A stretch of 58,850 nucleotides of DNA from an uncultured Eubacteriales bacterium. GTDB taxonomy: Bacteria > Bacillota > Clostridia > Oscillospirales > Acutalibacteraceae. A program made the translations under genes and the position numbers. This document shows, in pieces, positions 39,495 to 48,200 of the stretch; positions within the stretch are counted from its first letter, which is position 1; the number at the start of each line of letters is the position of its first letter. The DNA is taken from assembly GCA_934630515.1 (NCBI GenBank), contig CAKTVV010000020.1, forward strand, positions 1-58,850, in the 5' to 3' direction. The notes under the pieces were generated by a model. That model saw only the letters and a program-made list of their open reading frames with translations. It did no database searches and was not told the DNA's origin.

Positions 39495-42005
39495 ATGAAA
39501 AAGACCGACACTCCGGCAGCGTCCGCCAAAAAGCCCGCCGCCAAGAAAAATACCGCCCCAAAGGCGGCGGCGAGAAAGCCCGCCGCCAAAAGACCGGTCT
39601 CCCAGCGGGCAGAGCTGAAAAAGCAGCTCACCGATAAGCTGCTGCACAACTTTTCCGTGCAGCCGGAGGAGGCCACCAACGAACACCTGTACAATGCGCT
39701 GGTGCTGGTGCTGCGGGATCGGATGCGCACCCAGCGGGTGGAGTATATCCGCCGCACCCATGAGCAGAACACCAAGCAGGTCTATTACCTGAGCATGGAA
39801 TTCCTTATGGGGCGGTCGCTGAAGAACACCCTCTATAACCTGAATCTGACCGAGGATGCGGCAGCGGTCATGCAGGAGTTCGGCGCCAAGCTGGAGCCCC
39901 TGTTTGAGCTGGAGCCGGATGCGGGGCTGGGCAACGGCGGTCTGGGACGGCTGGCAGCCTGCTTTTTGGACGGCCTGGCGACCCAGTCCATGCCCGCCGT
40001 CGGGTATTCCCTTTTGTATGAATACGGCATCTTCCGCCAGAAGCTGGTGGACGGCTGGCAGACGGAGCTGCCGGATTTCTGGCTGCCCGGCGGCGAAAGC
40101 TGGCTGCTGCCCCGCCCGGAGCTGGCGAAGGAGGTCCGCTTTGACGGACATGTGAGCGAGTGGTGGGATGACAACGGCTTCCATCATGTGCGCCACGACG
40201 ACGCCACCACCGTCATCGCCCAGCCCTTTGATTTGATGGTCGCCGGCAAGGACGGCCGGGGCGTATCCACCCTGCGGCTGTGGCGCTCCACGGCTCCGGG
40301 CATGGATATGACCCTGTTCAATCAGGGCGAGTATATGCGGGCGATGGAGCAGAAGGCCATGGCGGAGGTCATCACGCAGGTGCTGTACCCCGCCGACAAC
40401 CACCGGGAGGGCAAGAGCCTGCGGCTGCGCCAGCAGTATTTCCTGGTGTCCGCCTCGGTGCAGGATATCGTCCAGCGCCATCTGGAGAAATACGGCACCA
40501 TGGACAACCTGCCGGAGCTGGCGGCGGTGCATATCAACGACACCCACCCCACGCTGGCGATCCCAGAGCTGATGCGGATCCTGCTGGACGAATGCGGCTA
40601 CAGCTGGGAGGATGCCTACAGCATCGTATCCCGCACCTTTGCCTATACCAACCACACCGTCATGGCGGAGGCGCTGGAGTGCTGGCCGGAGGATCTGTTT
40701 CAGGAGCGGCTGCCCCGCATCTATCAGATCGTGCGGGAGATCAACCGCCGCTACAGCGAGGAGATGATGGCTGCCACCGGCGGCGACACCGAAAAGGTCA
40801 GCCGCATGGCGATCATCAGTTACGGACTGATCAAGATGGCGAACCTGTGCGTCGCCGTGTGCCATTCGGTCAACGGCGTATCCAAGCTGCACAGTGAGAT
40901 CGTCAAGCACACCGTGTTCCCGGAGACGTATGCCATCCATCCGGAGAAATTCACCAACGTCACCAACGGCATCGCCCATCGCCGGTGGCTGTGTCAGGCA
41001 AATCCGGAGCTGGCGGGCTGGATCACCGACCATATCGGCGACGGCTTTGTGCTGGATGCCGCCCAGCTGGAGCAGCTGAAGCCCTTGGCGGAAGACTCCG
41101 CCGCCCGGCAGGAATTCATGGCGATCAAGCACCGCAACAAAGAGCGGCTGGCTGCCTATATTCAGCAGCAGAACGGTATCACCGTAGACCCCAACAGTCT
41201 GTTCGACATTCAGGTCAAGCGGCTGCACGAATATAAGCGGCAGCACCTGAACGCCCTGCATATCCTCAGCACCTATCTGCAGCTGAAGGATAACCCCCAC
41301 ATGGAGTTCACCCCCCGCACCTATATTTTCGGTGCCAAATCCGCTCCGGGATATTTCCTGGCAAAGGAGATCATCCGGTTCATCTGCAAGCTGGGGCAGC
41401 TGATCGACAGCGATCCGGCGGTGCGGGATAAGCTGAAAATCGTGTATATCGAGGACTACCGGGTGACGCTGGCGGAGCTGCTCATGCCCGCCGCCGACAT
41501 CAGCGAGCAGATCTCGCTGGCGGGCACCGAAGCCAGCGGCACCGGCAACATGAAACTGATGATGAACGGTGCGCTCACGCTGGGCACGCTGGACGGCGCC
41601 AATGTGGAGATCTGCGACGCCGTGGGCGAGGACAATATGTTCCTGTTCGGTATGCGCACCGAGGAGGTGGAGGCGCTGAAGCGGCAGGGCTACGATCCCC
41701 GGCGGTTCTATAACGAGAATCCGGAGATCCACCGCTCCATCGACTTTATGCTCCACGGCTTCGAGGGGCGGAACTACGCCGAGGTGGCGACCTCCCTCAC
41801 CGACCGGGATCCCTATATGGTGCTGGCGGACTACGCCGACTATTGTCGGGCGCAGGCAGCCTCCGGCGCTCTCTACCGGAATACGGAGGAATGGGCGAAG
41901 AAAGCACTGCTGAACACCGCTTGCAGCGGCGTATTCGCCTCCGACCGCTCCATCCGGGACTATTCTGACCGGATCTGGCATGTGCAGCCGGTGAAAATGA
42001 AATAA
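39495..42005 (+). CDS. glgP: Glycogen/maltodextrin phosphorylase
   Basis: An 836-residue GT35 enzyme that releases glucose 1-phosphate from glycogen or maltodextrin by phosphorolysis. The pyridoxal-phosphate lysine lies in EASGTGNMKLMMNGALTLG (about 680-690). The NGGLGRLAACF, HINDTHPTL and VKRLHEYKRQ blocks are intact. The frame is open upstream to 39312, but ATG 39495 follows GGAAGGA. The first 35 residues are an added tail of Lys, Ala and Pro (AKKPAAKKNTAPKAAARKP), outside the conserved enzyme. It is monocistronic with its own promoter, structured leader and strong terminator. No glgABC genes are nearby. Confidence 0.95.
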   Translation: MKKTDTPAASAKKPAAKKNTAPKAAARKPAAKRPVSQRAELKKQLTDKLLHNFSVQPEEATNEHLYNALVLVLRDRMRTQRVEYIRRTHEQNTKQVYYLSMEFLMGRSLKNTLYNLNLTEDAAAVMQEFGAKLEPLFELEPDAGLGNGGLGRLAACFLDGLATQSMPAVGYSLLYEYGIFRQKLVDGWQTELPDFWLPGGESWLLPRPELAKEVRFDGHVSEWWDDNGFHHVRHDDATTVIAQPFDLMVAGKDGRGVSTLRLWRSTAPGMDMTLFNQGEYMRAMEQKAMAEVITQVLYPADNHREGKSLRLRQQYFLVSASVQDIVQRHLEKYGTMDNLPELAAVHINDTHPTLAIPELMRILLDECGYSWEDAYSIVSRTFAYTNHTVMAEALECWPEDLFQERLPRIYQIVREINRRYSEEMMAATGGDTEKVSRMAIISYGLIKMANLCVAVCHSVNGVSKLHSEIVKHTVFPETYAIHPEKFTNVTNGIAHRRWLCQANPELAGWITDHIGDGFVLDAAQLEQLKPLAEDSAARQEFMAIKHRNKERLAAYIQQQNGITVDPNSLFDIQVKRLHEYKRQHLNALHILSTYLQLKDNPHMEFTPRTYIFGAKSAPGYFLAKEIIRFICKLGQLIDSDPAVRDKLKIVYIEDYRVTLAELLMPAADISEQISLAGTEASGTGNMKLMMNGALTLGTLDGANVEICDAVGEDNMFLFGMRTEEVEALKRQGYDPRRFYNENPEIHRSIDFMLHGFEGRNYAEVATSLTDRDPYMVLADYADYCRAQAASGALYRNTEEWAKKALLNTACSGVFASDRSIRDYSDRIWHVQPVKMK

Positions 42006-42022
42006 GCTCACTTAACCGGGAG

Positions 42023-42058
42023 CGCCCGGCTTGTGTATGAACACAAGCCGGGCGTTTT
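42023..42058 (+). terminator. Terminator of glgP
   Basis: A perfect 14-bp stem (CGCCCGGCTTGTGT and complement), ATGA loop, then TTTTGTTTC. Confidence 0.93.
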
Positions 42059-42198
42059 GTTTCTTCTTTTATCCCTGCTGCAGCAACAGCTGTTTTAATT
42101 ACGCTGCCCGACCGTCTCCAACGGTGTCGGACAAGGACTTTTCATGCCGCTGCATTCCGGATCGGGGTGCTGACTTGCCGGTATTGTTGCCCCAGGCC

Positions 42199-42462
42199 CT
42201 ATCGCCGCCGCTGGAGAGCGACTGCACCGGTTCGGTCGTGATCGTCTTTGGAAAGCGGTTCGGTCTTGGTAGTCGGCTTGGGGGTTGCAGCCACGCCAGA
42301 GGTCGTTTCGGCAGCAGGGGCTTCGACCACCGCCCCGGTCAGTGCCGCAGCGGTGCTCTCGTAACACGGATCGATGCATACGCATCTGGCGGCGCTTTCG
42401 TCGATTTCCCTGCAGTCTACACACGCATCCGCCGCAGCGGCGCCGACCCCGCTGCTCTCCAT
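42199..42462 (-). CDS. Small cysteine-rich protein of unknown function
   Basis: A candidate 87-residue protein with no recognised family. It starts 3 bases after the MATE stop, with GGAG nine bases before the ATG, the spacing expected of a real gene. Residues 14-34 carry five cysteines in a C-x2-C, C-x-C-x3-C arrangement (ACVDC, then RCVCIDPC). The rest is a hydrophilic Ala/Thr/Pro tail. GC at third codon positions looks lower than in neighbours. The next frame stays open to 42095 (ending CPTPLETVGQRN), so the native protein could be longer if a frameshift occurred. Possible roles: metal-binding protein, exported peptide or partner of the exporter. Existence is likely, function unknown. Confidence 0.5.
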   Translation of the reverse strand: MESSGVGAAAADACVDCREIDESAARCVCIDPCYESTAAALTGAVVEAPAAETTSGVAATPKPTTKTEPLSKDDHDRTGAVALQRRR

Positions 42463-42465
42463 TTT

Positions 42466-43878
42466 TCATTGCTCCGCTGCCCCTTGGGGCGGTATTCCAT
42501 CGTGGTGCGTCGGCACATCCGCCCCGAAATGCCGCAGCACCGACAGACTCAGCGGCACAGCGCAAACAAAGGTGCAGACATCTGCCAGCGGCTGTGCCAG
42601 CTGCACCCCCAGCAGAGCCGACATCCCGGGTATACGGGACAGCGCCAGCGGCAGCAGCACCACCAGCGGAATAAAAAATATCCCCTGCCGTGCCATGGAC
42701 AGGAAGCTGGCACGCCCCACCTTACCGATGTTTTGCAGCAGCATATTGCTCAGGGTGATCCACGCCACCAGCGGAAAGCTGACCCATTGCAGCCGGAGCG
42801 AGACCACCCCGATGCGCAGCACCGCCGGGTCATCGCTGAACAATTCCACCAGCTGGGGCGCCAGCCAAAAGCCCAGCGCCGACACCACCAGCAGGAACAC
42901 CGTCCCCACCTTCACGCAGAACCAGTAAGCCCGCTTGACCCGACTATACAATCCGGCGCCGAAATTGAACCCGCACACCGGCTGAAAGCCCTGCCCGAAC
43001 CCCAGCACCGCCGAATACGCCAGGCTGGTGATCTTCGTCGCCACCGACATGGCGGCGATGGCGGCATCCGCCCCGTACAGCCCCGCCATCCGATTGAGGC
43101 AGATGGTGGACAGGCTGGACAACCCCTGCCGGCACAGGGTCGGCAGTCCGCAGCGCACGATCAGCCGATAATCCGCCCATCGGGGGCGGAACAGCCGCAC
43201 CCGGATGCGGAGGTTATCCCCCCGGGTACAGAAAAACAGCAGCAGGCAAAAGCTCACCAGCTGGCTAAGCACCGTCGCCACCGCCGCACCGGCAATCCCC
43301 ATGCGAAAGCCGAAGATAAACAGCGGATCCAGCCCCACATTCAGCACCGCACCGAACCCGATGCCCAGCATGCTGTAAAAAGCGTTGCCCTGATAGCGCA
43401 GCAGATTGTTGAGCATCAGCGAGGCGGTCATATAGGGGGCGCCGAACAGAATGATCCGCAGATATGACCGGGCATAGGGCAGGATCGTCTCCGTGGAGCC
43501 CAGCCCCCGTGCCAGCGGATCGAGGAAGAGCAGCCCCAGCCCCATGATCAGACCGCCGGCAATGAGGGCGGAGAAAAAACCGATGGCTGCCAGCCGCCCC
43601 GCCTCCTCCGGGCGCTCCTGCCCCAGATAGCGGGAGATGTGATTGCCGGTGCCCTGCCCGAAAAAGTAGCCGCACGCCTGAATGATCGCCATAAAGGAGA
43701 ACACCACCCCCACCGCTCCGGTGGCGCTGGTGTTATGCAGCAGACCCACGAAAAAGGTGTCCGCCATATTATAGAACGCCGTCACCAGCATGGTGGCGAT
43801 GGTGGGGGCTGCCAGCTGCCCCACCAGCTTTTCCACCGGCTGGGTGGTCATGCGCAAAAACTTCTCGTGCTGATTCAT
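42466..43878 (-). CDS. MATE-family efflux transporter
   Basis: A 470-residue MATE transporter with twelve predicted helices, expected to export drugs or metabolites against Na+ or H+. The N-terminal block LAAPTIATMLVTAFYNMADTFFVG and the mid-protein repeat ITSLAYSAVLGFGQGFQPVCGFNFGA mark the DinF/MepA-like branch. The frame runs upstream into ddh, but ATG 43878, 4 bases after the ddh stop, is the natural start; the only SD-like GGGAG is 13 bases away, so translation is probably coupled. Third gene of the PIN-ddh-MATE-small-protein operon. Substrate unknown. Confidence 0.9.
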   Translation of the reverse strand: MNQHEKFLRMTTQPVEKLVGQLAAPTIATMLVTAFYNMADTFFVGLLHNTSATGAVGVVFSFMAIIQACGYFFGQGTGNHISRYLGQERPEEAGRLAAIGFFSALIAGGLIMGLGLLFLDPLARGLGSTETILPYARSYLRIILFGAPYMTASLMLNNLLRYQGNAFYSMLGIGFGAVLNVGLDPLFIFGFRMGIAGAAVATVLSQLVSFCLLLFFCTRGDNLRIRVRLFRPRWADYRLIVRCGLPTLCRQGLSSLSTICLNRMAGLYGADAAIAAMSVATKITSLAYSAVLGFGQGFQPVCGFNFGAGLYSRVKRAYWFCVKVGTVFLLVVSALGFWLAPQLVELFSDDPAVLRIGVVSLRLQWVSFPLVAWITLSNMLLQNIGKVGRASFLSMARQGIFFIPLVVLLPLALSRIPGMSALLGVQLAQPLADVCTFVCAVPLSLSVLRHFGADVPTHHDGIPPQGAAEQ

Positions 43879-43882
43879 ACGA

Positions 43883-44866
43883 TCACAGCAGCTCCCGCCG
43901 CAGCGCTTCGCCATCCAGCGGCGACAGATACGCCGGCGGAATATCCAGCACGGTTCTGCAGCCCACAGCGCCCTCCCGCTGCAGCCGGTATGCCGCCCGG
44001 GCATACGCCGTCAGCACCGAGGCGGTAAACTCCGGATTGGAATCCAGCGCCAGCCGGTATTCCACCGTATGGCGGTGTTCGCCCTCCGCTCCGGTCCTGC
44101 CGCTGCGGATGACCGTGCCGCCATGGGGGATCCCCTTGTGATCCCGCTCCAGCTCCTCCTTGGAGATAAACTGCACCGTGGTGTCGTATTCGTCAAAATA
44201 GTGGGGCATCGTCACGATCTCCCGACGGATCCGTTCCCGATCCGCCCCGGGCTTTGCCACCACATAGCATTCCCGGGTATGCTTTTGCCGCACCGTCAGT
44301 GTGGGCTGCTCTCCCCGGCGCACCGCCTCCAGCGCTGCCGGCACCGGTACGGTATACTGCCGGGCGTCCTCCACCCCCTTGATGCGGCGGATGGCGTCGG
44401 AATGCCCCTGGCTGACCCCCCGTCCCCAGAAGGTGTAGGTGGCGCCCTCCGGCAGGATCGCAGCGCCATAGACCCGTGCCAGCGAAAACAGGCCGGGATC
44501 CCAGCCGACGGAGATGATCCCCAGCGTTCCCGCCCGGCGGGCGGCGGCGTCCACCGCCGCAAAATGCTCCGGCACCGAGGCGTGGGTATCAAAGCTGTCC
44601 ACCACATGGAACAGCGCCGCCAGACGGGGCGTCTGCTCCGGCAGATCGGTGGCGCTGCCGCCGCACAGCACCAGCACGTCGATCTTATCCCGCCACCGCT
44701 CCGCCTCGTCTGCCGCCACCACCGGCACCGCCGTCGCCGGATGCACCGTCTCCACCGGGCGGCGGGTGAATACCGCCACAAGCTCCATATCCGGCGCCTG
44801 CCGGACCGCCAGCTCTACGCCCCGTCCCAGATTGCCGTAGCCGTAAATACCGATTCGTATAGCCAT
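43883..44866 (-). CDS. ddh: meso-Diaminopimelate dehydrogenase
   Basis: A 327-residue NADPH-dependent enzyme that makes meso-DAP from tetrahydrodipicolinate and ammonia in one step, for lysine and peptidoglycan. The Rossmann start IGIYGYGNLGRGVE, the DSFDTHASVPEH substrate segment and the ISVGWDPGLFSL block are characteristic, as is GRGVSQGHSDAIRRI. Length fits the 320-330 norm. GAGGGG lies before the ATG. The gene follows a PIN-like nuclease gene by 17 bases and precedes a MATE gene by 4. The single-step route occurs patchily in Firmicutes. Confidence 0.95.
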   Translation of the reverse strand: MAIRIGIYGYGNLGRGVELAVRQAPDMELVAVFTRRPVETVHPATAVPVVAADEAERWRDKIDVLVLCGGSATDLPEQTPRLAALFHVVDSFDTHASVPEHFAAVDAAARRAGTLGIISVGWDPGLFSLARVYGAAILPEGATYTFWGRGVSQGHSDAIRRIKGVEDARQYTVPVPAALEAVRRGEQPTLTVRQKHTRECYVVAKPGADRERIRREIVTMPHYFDEYDTTVQFISKEELERDHKGIPHGGTVIRSGRTGAEGEHRHTVEYRLALDSNPEFTASVLTAYARAAYRLQREGAVGCRTVLDIPPAYLSPLDGEALRRELL

Positions 44867-44883
44867 GTTCGTCCCCTCGTTCC

Positions 44884-45456
44884 TTATTTCTTGTTGCTGA
44901 TCAAGGGCTTGATCGCCTGATAGATCTCGCCCGACCGTTTGGCGTCCTTCAGCTCCTTCATCAGAGCGTTGTTGATGCCCTGCTTGGTCTTATACTGCTG
45001 GATCATCCGCACCACCAGCGGCACCAGCGACTCGTCCGGCAGCACCGCCCGTGCCTTTTCGGTGAGAGCGTCCTTTTCGCTCTTGTTATCCCGTCCGGTG
45101 CAGTCGATGACGATCTGCACATCCATCTTCCGCTGCTGCCAATAGGACAGCAGGGCGTTGAAGCCGTTATCCTTCGTCACCACAAAGAAGTGACCGTCCC
45201 GCTGCTTTTCCCGCTTGCAGATGAGGTAGCCCAGATAGGAGGACAGCTGAAAATCCAGCGCATTTTTCGTCCCCACCTCTACCTTTTGGTAGACCACCGT
45301 GGCTTTCGTCTCCTGCAGCTTGCGTGCCAAGTCAAAGGTCAGCGTATCGGCATTCTTGCTGTAAAAAATGCACACCTCGTCCTGCTCCGACAGACCGGCG
45401 ATGCCGTTCAGTCCCTCTACCTTGACATTTTCATAATCGATCAGATAATAATTCAT
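44884..45456 (-). CDS. PIN/NYN-like predicted ribonuclease
   Basis: A 190-residue protein with a PIN-like fold. Acidic residues expected to hold metal are D7 in YYLIDYENVKV, D68 in NALDFQLSSYLG and D96 in VVTKDNGF, the pattern of NYN/LabA-type and related RNases. The C-terminal 60 residues are helical and basic. Start: GTG at 45465 is possible, but ATG 45456 with GGAG ten bases upstream fits better. No antitoxin gene accompanies it, so a classical toxin-antitoxin pair is unlikely. First gene of the ddh operon. Substrate RNA unknown. Confidence 0.8.
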   Translation of the reverse strand: MNYYLIDYENVKVEGLNGIAGLSEQDEVCIFYSKNADTLTFDLARKLQETKATVVYQKVEVGTKNALDFQLSSYLGYLICKREKQRDGHFFVVTKDNGFNALLSYWQQRKMDVQIVIDCTGRDNKSEKDALTEKARAVLPDESLVPLVVRMIQQYKTKQGINNALMKELKDAKRSGEIYQAIKPLISNKK

Positions 45457-45517
45457 CTGCCACACACTCCGTTTCCTTTGATGCTATCCTGCATTTTCAC
45501 TCTATGGTATAGTATAT

Positions 45518-45547
45518 AGTATAGCACAAACCCGGAAAAAATGTCTA
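45518..45547 (-). promoter_or_regulatory. Promoter of the PIN-ddh-MATE operon
   Basis: Minus strand TAGACA, 18-base spacer, TATACT with extended TGC. Two further TATACT-like repeats follow immediately (TATACTATATACTATAC), so start selection may be flexible. Confidence 0.65.
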
Positions 45548-45585
45548 TACCCGGAAAGGCAATTCTTACATTTCCGTTCCGCCCC

Positions 45586-45614
45586 TTGACACGCTCCGGC
45601 GCTTTGCGTATACT
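45586..45614 (+). promoter_or_regulatory. Promoter of the C39-like peptidase gene
   Basis: Perfect TTGACA, 17-base spacer, TATACT, 36 bases before the ATG. Confidence 0.88.
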
Positions 45615-45650
45615 GGACACAGGATCTTTTTACATATTTCGGGAGGGAGC

Positions 45651-47375
45651 ATGGGCATGGGTAAGGCAAGGCACGCCAAAAAACGCCGGTGCCGCAAGGG
45701 ACTCATCTGGCTGCTGGCACTGGCGCTGCTGCTGGGCAGCGGCGGCGCCGCCTGGTATTACCGGTCCGACATCCGGCAATGGCTGTTTCCGCCGAGCCCG
45801 GTGGAGACCTGCACCGAGCTGACGGCGCCCGCCGGCGTTACCGCCGAGCTGGTGCATATCGCCTCCGACGGCGAGGTGCTGAAGCTGGACTATATTCAGC
45901 CGGGGCTGGACACCTATTCCCTCTACACCGTGATCCGCTCCCTGCAAAGCGGGCGCATCCTGTCCAAGACCGACTGCGGCACGGCGGATTTTTCCACCGG
46001 ACTGATCACCGGCGGCTATTATGTGGCGGAGTCCGACCAGCGGCAGGTGCGCTTTTACACCCATAAGGGAGCGCTGCAAAGCACCCACACCCTCCCCTAT
46101 ACGCCGGAGACGGGCATGGTGGCGGTCACGCCGGACGGGCGATACATCTGCTACGGAGCCCTCGGCACCGGCGGAGCGGCGCAACTGTACCTGCTGGATG
46201 TGGAAACAGGGAAAAATACCGCCGTATGTGCGCTCTCCGGCTATACCGTATTCACCGATGCCCGGGACGGGCAGTTCTACCTGCAGCACAACCAGAATAC
46301 CCTCTGGGTCATCGACGCCGCCACCGCCACCCGCCGGGAGGTGATGACGGAGCATACCTTGCGGCTGGCGAACGCCTATGGCTGCGTCTCCCAGACCGAC
46401 AGCGGCTATACCGTCTATTCCACCGCCGGTGAAGCCGCCGACACCATCCCGGTCAACTGCATCGGAGAGGGCGCCCTGTCCCTGTCCATGGAACGGCTGC
46501 TGACGGTCGTCACCACCGACGAGGGGGATCAGCTCACCATCTACACCCGGCAGAACGGCAGCTATACCACCTACGCCTTTCCGCAGGCGATCCGCTCCGC
46601 CGTGGATCTGCAAAACGGCTATGCTGCCGTTACCACCGGCGAGACCGAAAAGGCGGTCCATGTGTATCTGCTGAATCTCAAGGCACTCCCCGTTTCCCAG
46701 TCCGGCGCCGGTACGACCGCCGCCACCGCCCCCGTCCGTCAGGAGGAGGCGCTGGTCAGCGGTACGGTGACGGCGAAAACGCTGCTGACAGACGTGCCGA
46801 TCCTCTCTCAGTTCCCGGACTACCCCACCGGCTGCGAAAGCGTCAGCGCCGTCATCGCCATGCGCTATGCCGGCAGCGACATTACCGTGGATACCTTCAT
46901 TGACCGCTATTTGGATAAGAACAACGATTTCTACACGAAGGACGGGGTCAGCTACGGTCCCGACCCGTATAAACACTTTCTGGGCTCCCCCCGCAGCGTG
47001 AATGCCTACGGCTGCATGGCGCCGGTGATCGAGAACGCCATGAACGCCTATTATCAAGGAAAAAAAGAGGTCGTCAACGCCACCGGCACCGAGCTGTCCG
47101 CCTTGTGCAGCCGGTATATCGACCGCAGCATCCCCTGCCTGGTCTGGGTCACCATCGGCATGGCGGAGCCGTTCTATACCAACCGTTGGACACTGCCGGG
47201 CGGGGACACCTACCGATGGCTCGCCAACGAGCATTGCATGGTGCTGGTGGGATACGATGCAGACTACTATTATTTTTCCGACCCCTATGCGGGAGCGCTG
47301 GTGAAATACGCCCGCCAGCTGAGCAACGAGCGCTACACCGCCTTTGGCAAGCAGGCGCTGGCGATCCTGCCGTAA
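45651..47375 (+). CDS. Membrane-anchored beta-propeller protein with C39-like cysteine peptidase domain
   Basis: A 574-residue surface protein. After a basic tail there is a transmembrane helix (17-36). Residues about 55-345 are repeated beta-strand units (TGMVAVTPDGRYICYG, AAQLYLLDVETGKN, NTLWVIDAATATRRE) like a propeller. A linker then leads to a peptidase_C39_2 domain from 375. The oxyanion Q387 and nucleophile C395 (SQFPDYPTGCESVSA), H528 (NEHCMVLVGYD) and D544 (YYFSDPY) form a complete papain-like set. It faces outside and may trim or cross-link wall proteins or peptides. ATG 45651 and 45657 are both possible after GGGAGG. It is monocistronic. Confidence 0.8.
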   Translation: MGMGKARHAKKRRCRKGLIWLLALALLLGSGGAAWYYRSDIRQWLFPPSPVETCTELTAPAGVTAELVHIASDGEVLKLDYIQPGLDTYSLYTVIRSLQSGRILSKTDCGTADFSTGLITGGYYVAESDQRQVRFYTHKGALQSTHTLPYTPETGMVAVTPDGRYICYGALGTGGAAQLYLLDVETGKNTAVCALSGYTVFTDARDGQFYLQHNQNTLWVIDAATATRREVMTEHTLRLANAYGCVSQTDSGYTVYSTAGEAADTIPVNCIGEGALSLSMERLLTVVTTDEGDQLTIYTRQNGSYTTYAFPQAIRSAVDLQNGYAAVTTGETEKAVHVYLLNLKALPVSQSGAGTTAATAPVRQEEALVSGTVTAKTLLTDVPILSQFPDYPTGCESVSAVIAMRYAGSDITVDTFIDRYLDKNNDFYTKDGVSYGPDPYKHFLGSPRSVNAYGCMAPVIENAMNAYYQGKKEVVNATGTELSALCSRYIDRSIPCLVWVTIGMAEPFYTNRWTLPGGDTYRWLANEHCMVLVGYDADYYYFSDPYAGALVKYARQLSNERYTAFGKQALAILP

Positions 47376-47384
47376 ACCGACACA

Positions 47385-47429
47385 AAAGCCCCCGGTGCGC
47401 AGCCGTTTGAGCTGCACACCGGGGGCTTT
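47385..47429. terminator. Bidirectional terminator between the C39-like gene and rsmE
   Basis: A long stem (AAAGCCCCCGGTG-GCAG and complement, one mismatch) with a 9-base loop. It yields CTTT on the plus strand and GGCTTTTGTG on the minus strand, so it serves both converging genes. Confidence 0.85.
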
Positions 47430-47466
47430 CCCTATCCCCAGCCGGGATTTTTACCCGTTTCAGGCT

Positions 47467-48195
47467 TTATCGCAGATTGCCGGTGCGCTCCATCAGCACG
47501 GTCAGCGCCGCCAGCGGCGCCGTCTCGCAGCGCAGGATACGGGGGCCGAGGGTAGCGATCCTCCCGCCGGCAGCGGTCACCGCCGCCACCTCGCCGGGAT
47601 CAAAGCCGCCCTCCGGACCGACTACCAGCGAGACCGCCCGGATCTCCGGAGCCACCAGTTCCCCCAGAGGTTGACCGCCGCCCTCATAGCACAGAAGCGT
47701 CGTTTCCTCCGCCAGCCGGGGCAGCGCCTCTTTCCAGCGCAAGGGCTGCTCCACCCGGGGACAGATGCCCCGCCCGGACTGCCCCGCCGCCTCATCGGCG
47801 ATGCGCTGCCAGCGCTCCTGCTTTTTGACGGCGTCCTTGCCCTCCACCCGGGCGATGCTGCGGGCGGTCATCACCGGCACGACGGCGGTGACCCCCAGCT
47901 CCACCGCCTTTTGAATGACCCACTCCAGCTTATCCCCCTTGGGCAGCCCCATATAGAGGGTCACCGCCAGCGTCGGCTCGGTGCGGTTGGGGGCGGCGGC
48001 ATCCACCGCCAGCGTCACCCGCTCCCGCTCCACGGCGGCGATGGTGCAGGCGTAATCCGTCCCCTGCCCGTCGCAGAGGGTCAGCGTCTCGCCGGGGGTC
48101 ATCCGCAGCGCTCCGGCAATGTGCCGGGCAGCGGCGCCCTCCAGCGTAGTCTCCGTCCCCGCCGTCAGGGGCTGGGTCACAAAAAACCGGGGCAT
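47467..48195 (-). CDS. rsmE: 16S rRNA m3U1498 methyltransferase
   Basis: A 242-residue SPOUT-class enzyme that methylates U1498 of 16S rRNA. An N-terminal PUA-like part (MPRFFVTQPL, HIAGALRMTPGE) precedes the SPOUT knot with the signatures KGDKLEWVIQKAVELGV, ERWQRIADEAAGQSGR, LVVGPEGGFDPGEV and LGPRILRCETAPL. The start ATG at 48195 has AGGAG eight bases upstream, inside the end of the preceding gene. It is last in the thuA-prmA-GH95-rsmE operon. prmA and rsmE are often neighbours; here a glycosidase stands between them. Confidence 0.95.
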   Translation of the reverse strand: MPRFFVTQPLTAGTETTLEGAAARHIAGALRMTPGETLTLCDGQGTDYACTIAAVERERVTLAVDAAAPNRTEPTLAVTLYMGLPKGDKLEWVIQKAVELGVTAVVPVMTARSIARVEGKDAVKKQERWQRIADEAAGQSGRGICPRVEQPLRWKEALPRLAEETTLLCYEGGGQPLGELVAPEIRAVSLVVGPEGGFDPGEVAAVTAAGGRIATLGPRILRCETAPLAALTVLMERTGNLR

Positions 48196-48200
48196 TCCGG

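Noticed and set aside
42031..43467. A plus-strand open frame of 478 codons after glgP
   Set aside because: It overlaps the glgP terminator and is antisense to the MATE gene. The sequence is rich in His, Gln and Pro as in other shadow frames.
44884..45456. PIN-like gene as a toxin of a toxin-antitoxin pair
   Set aside because: No small antitoxin gene precedes or overlaps it, and it is linked tightly to ddh instead.
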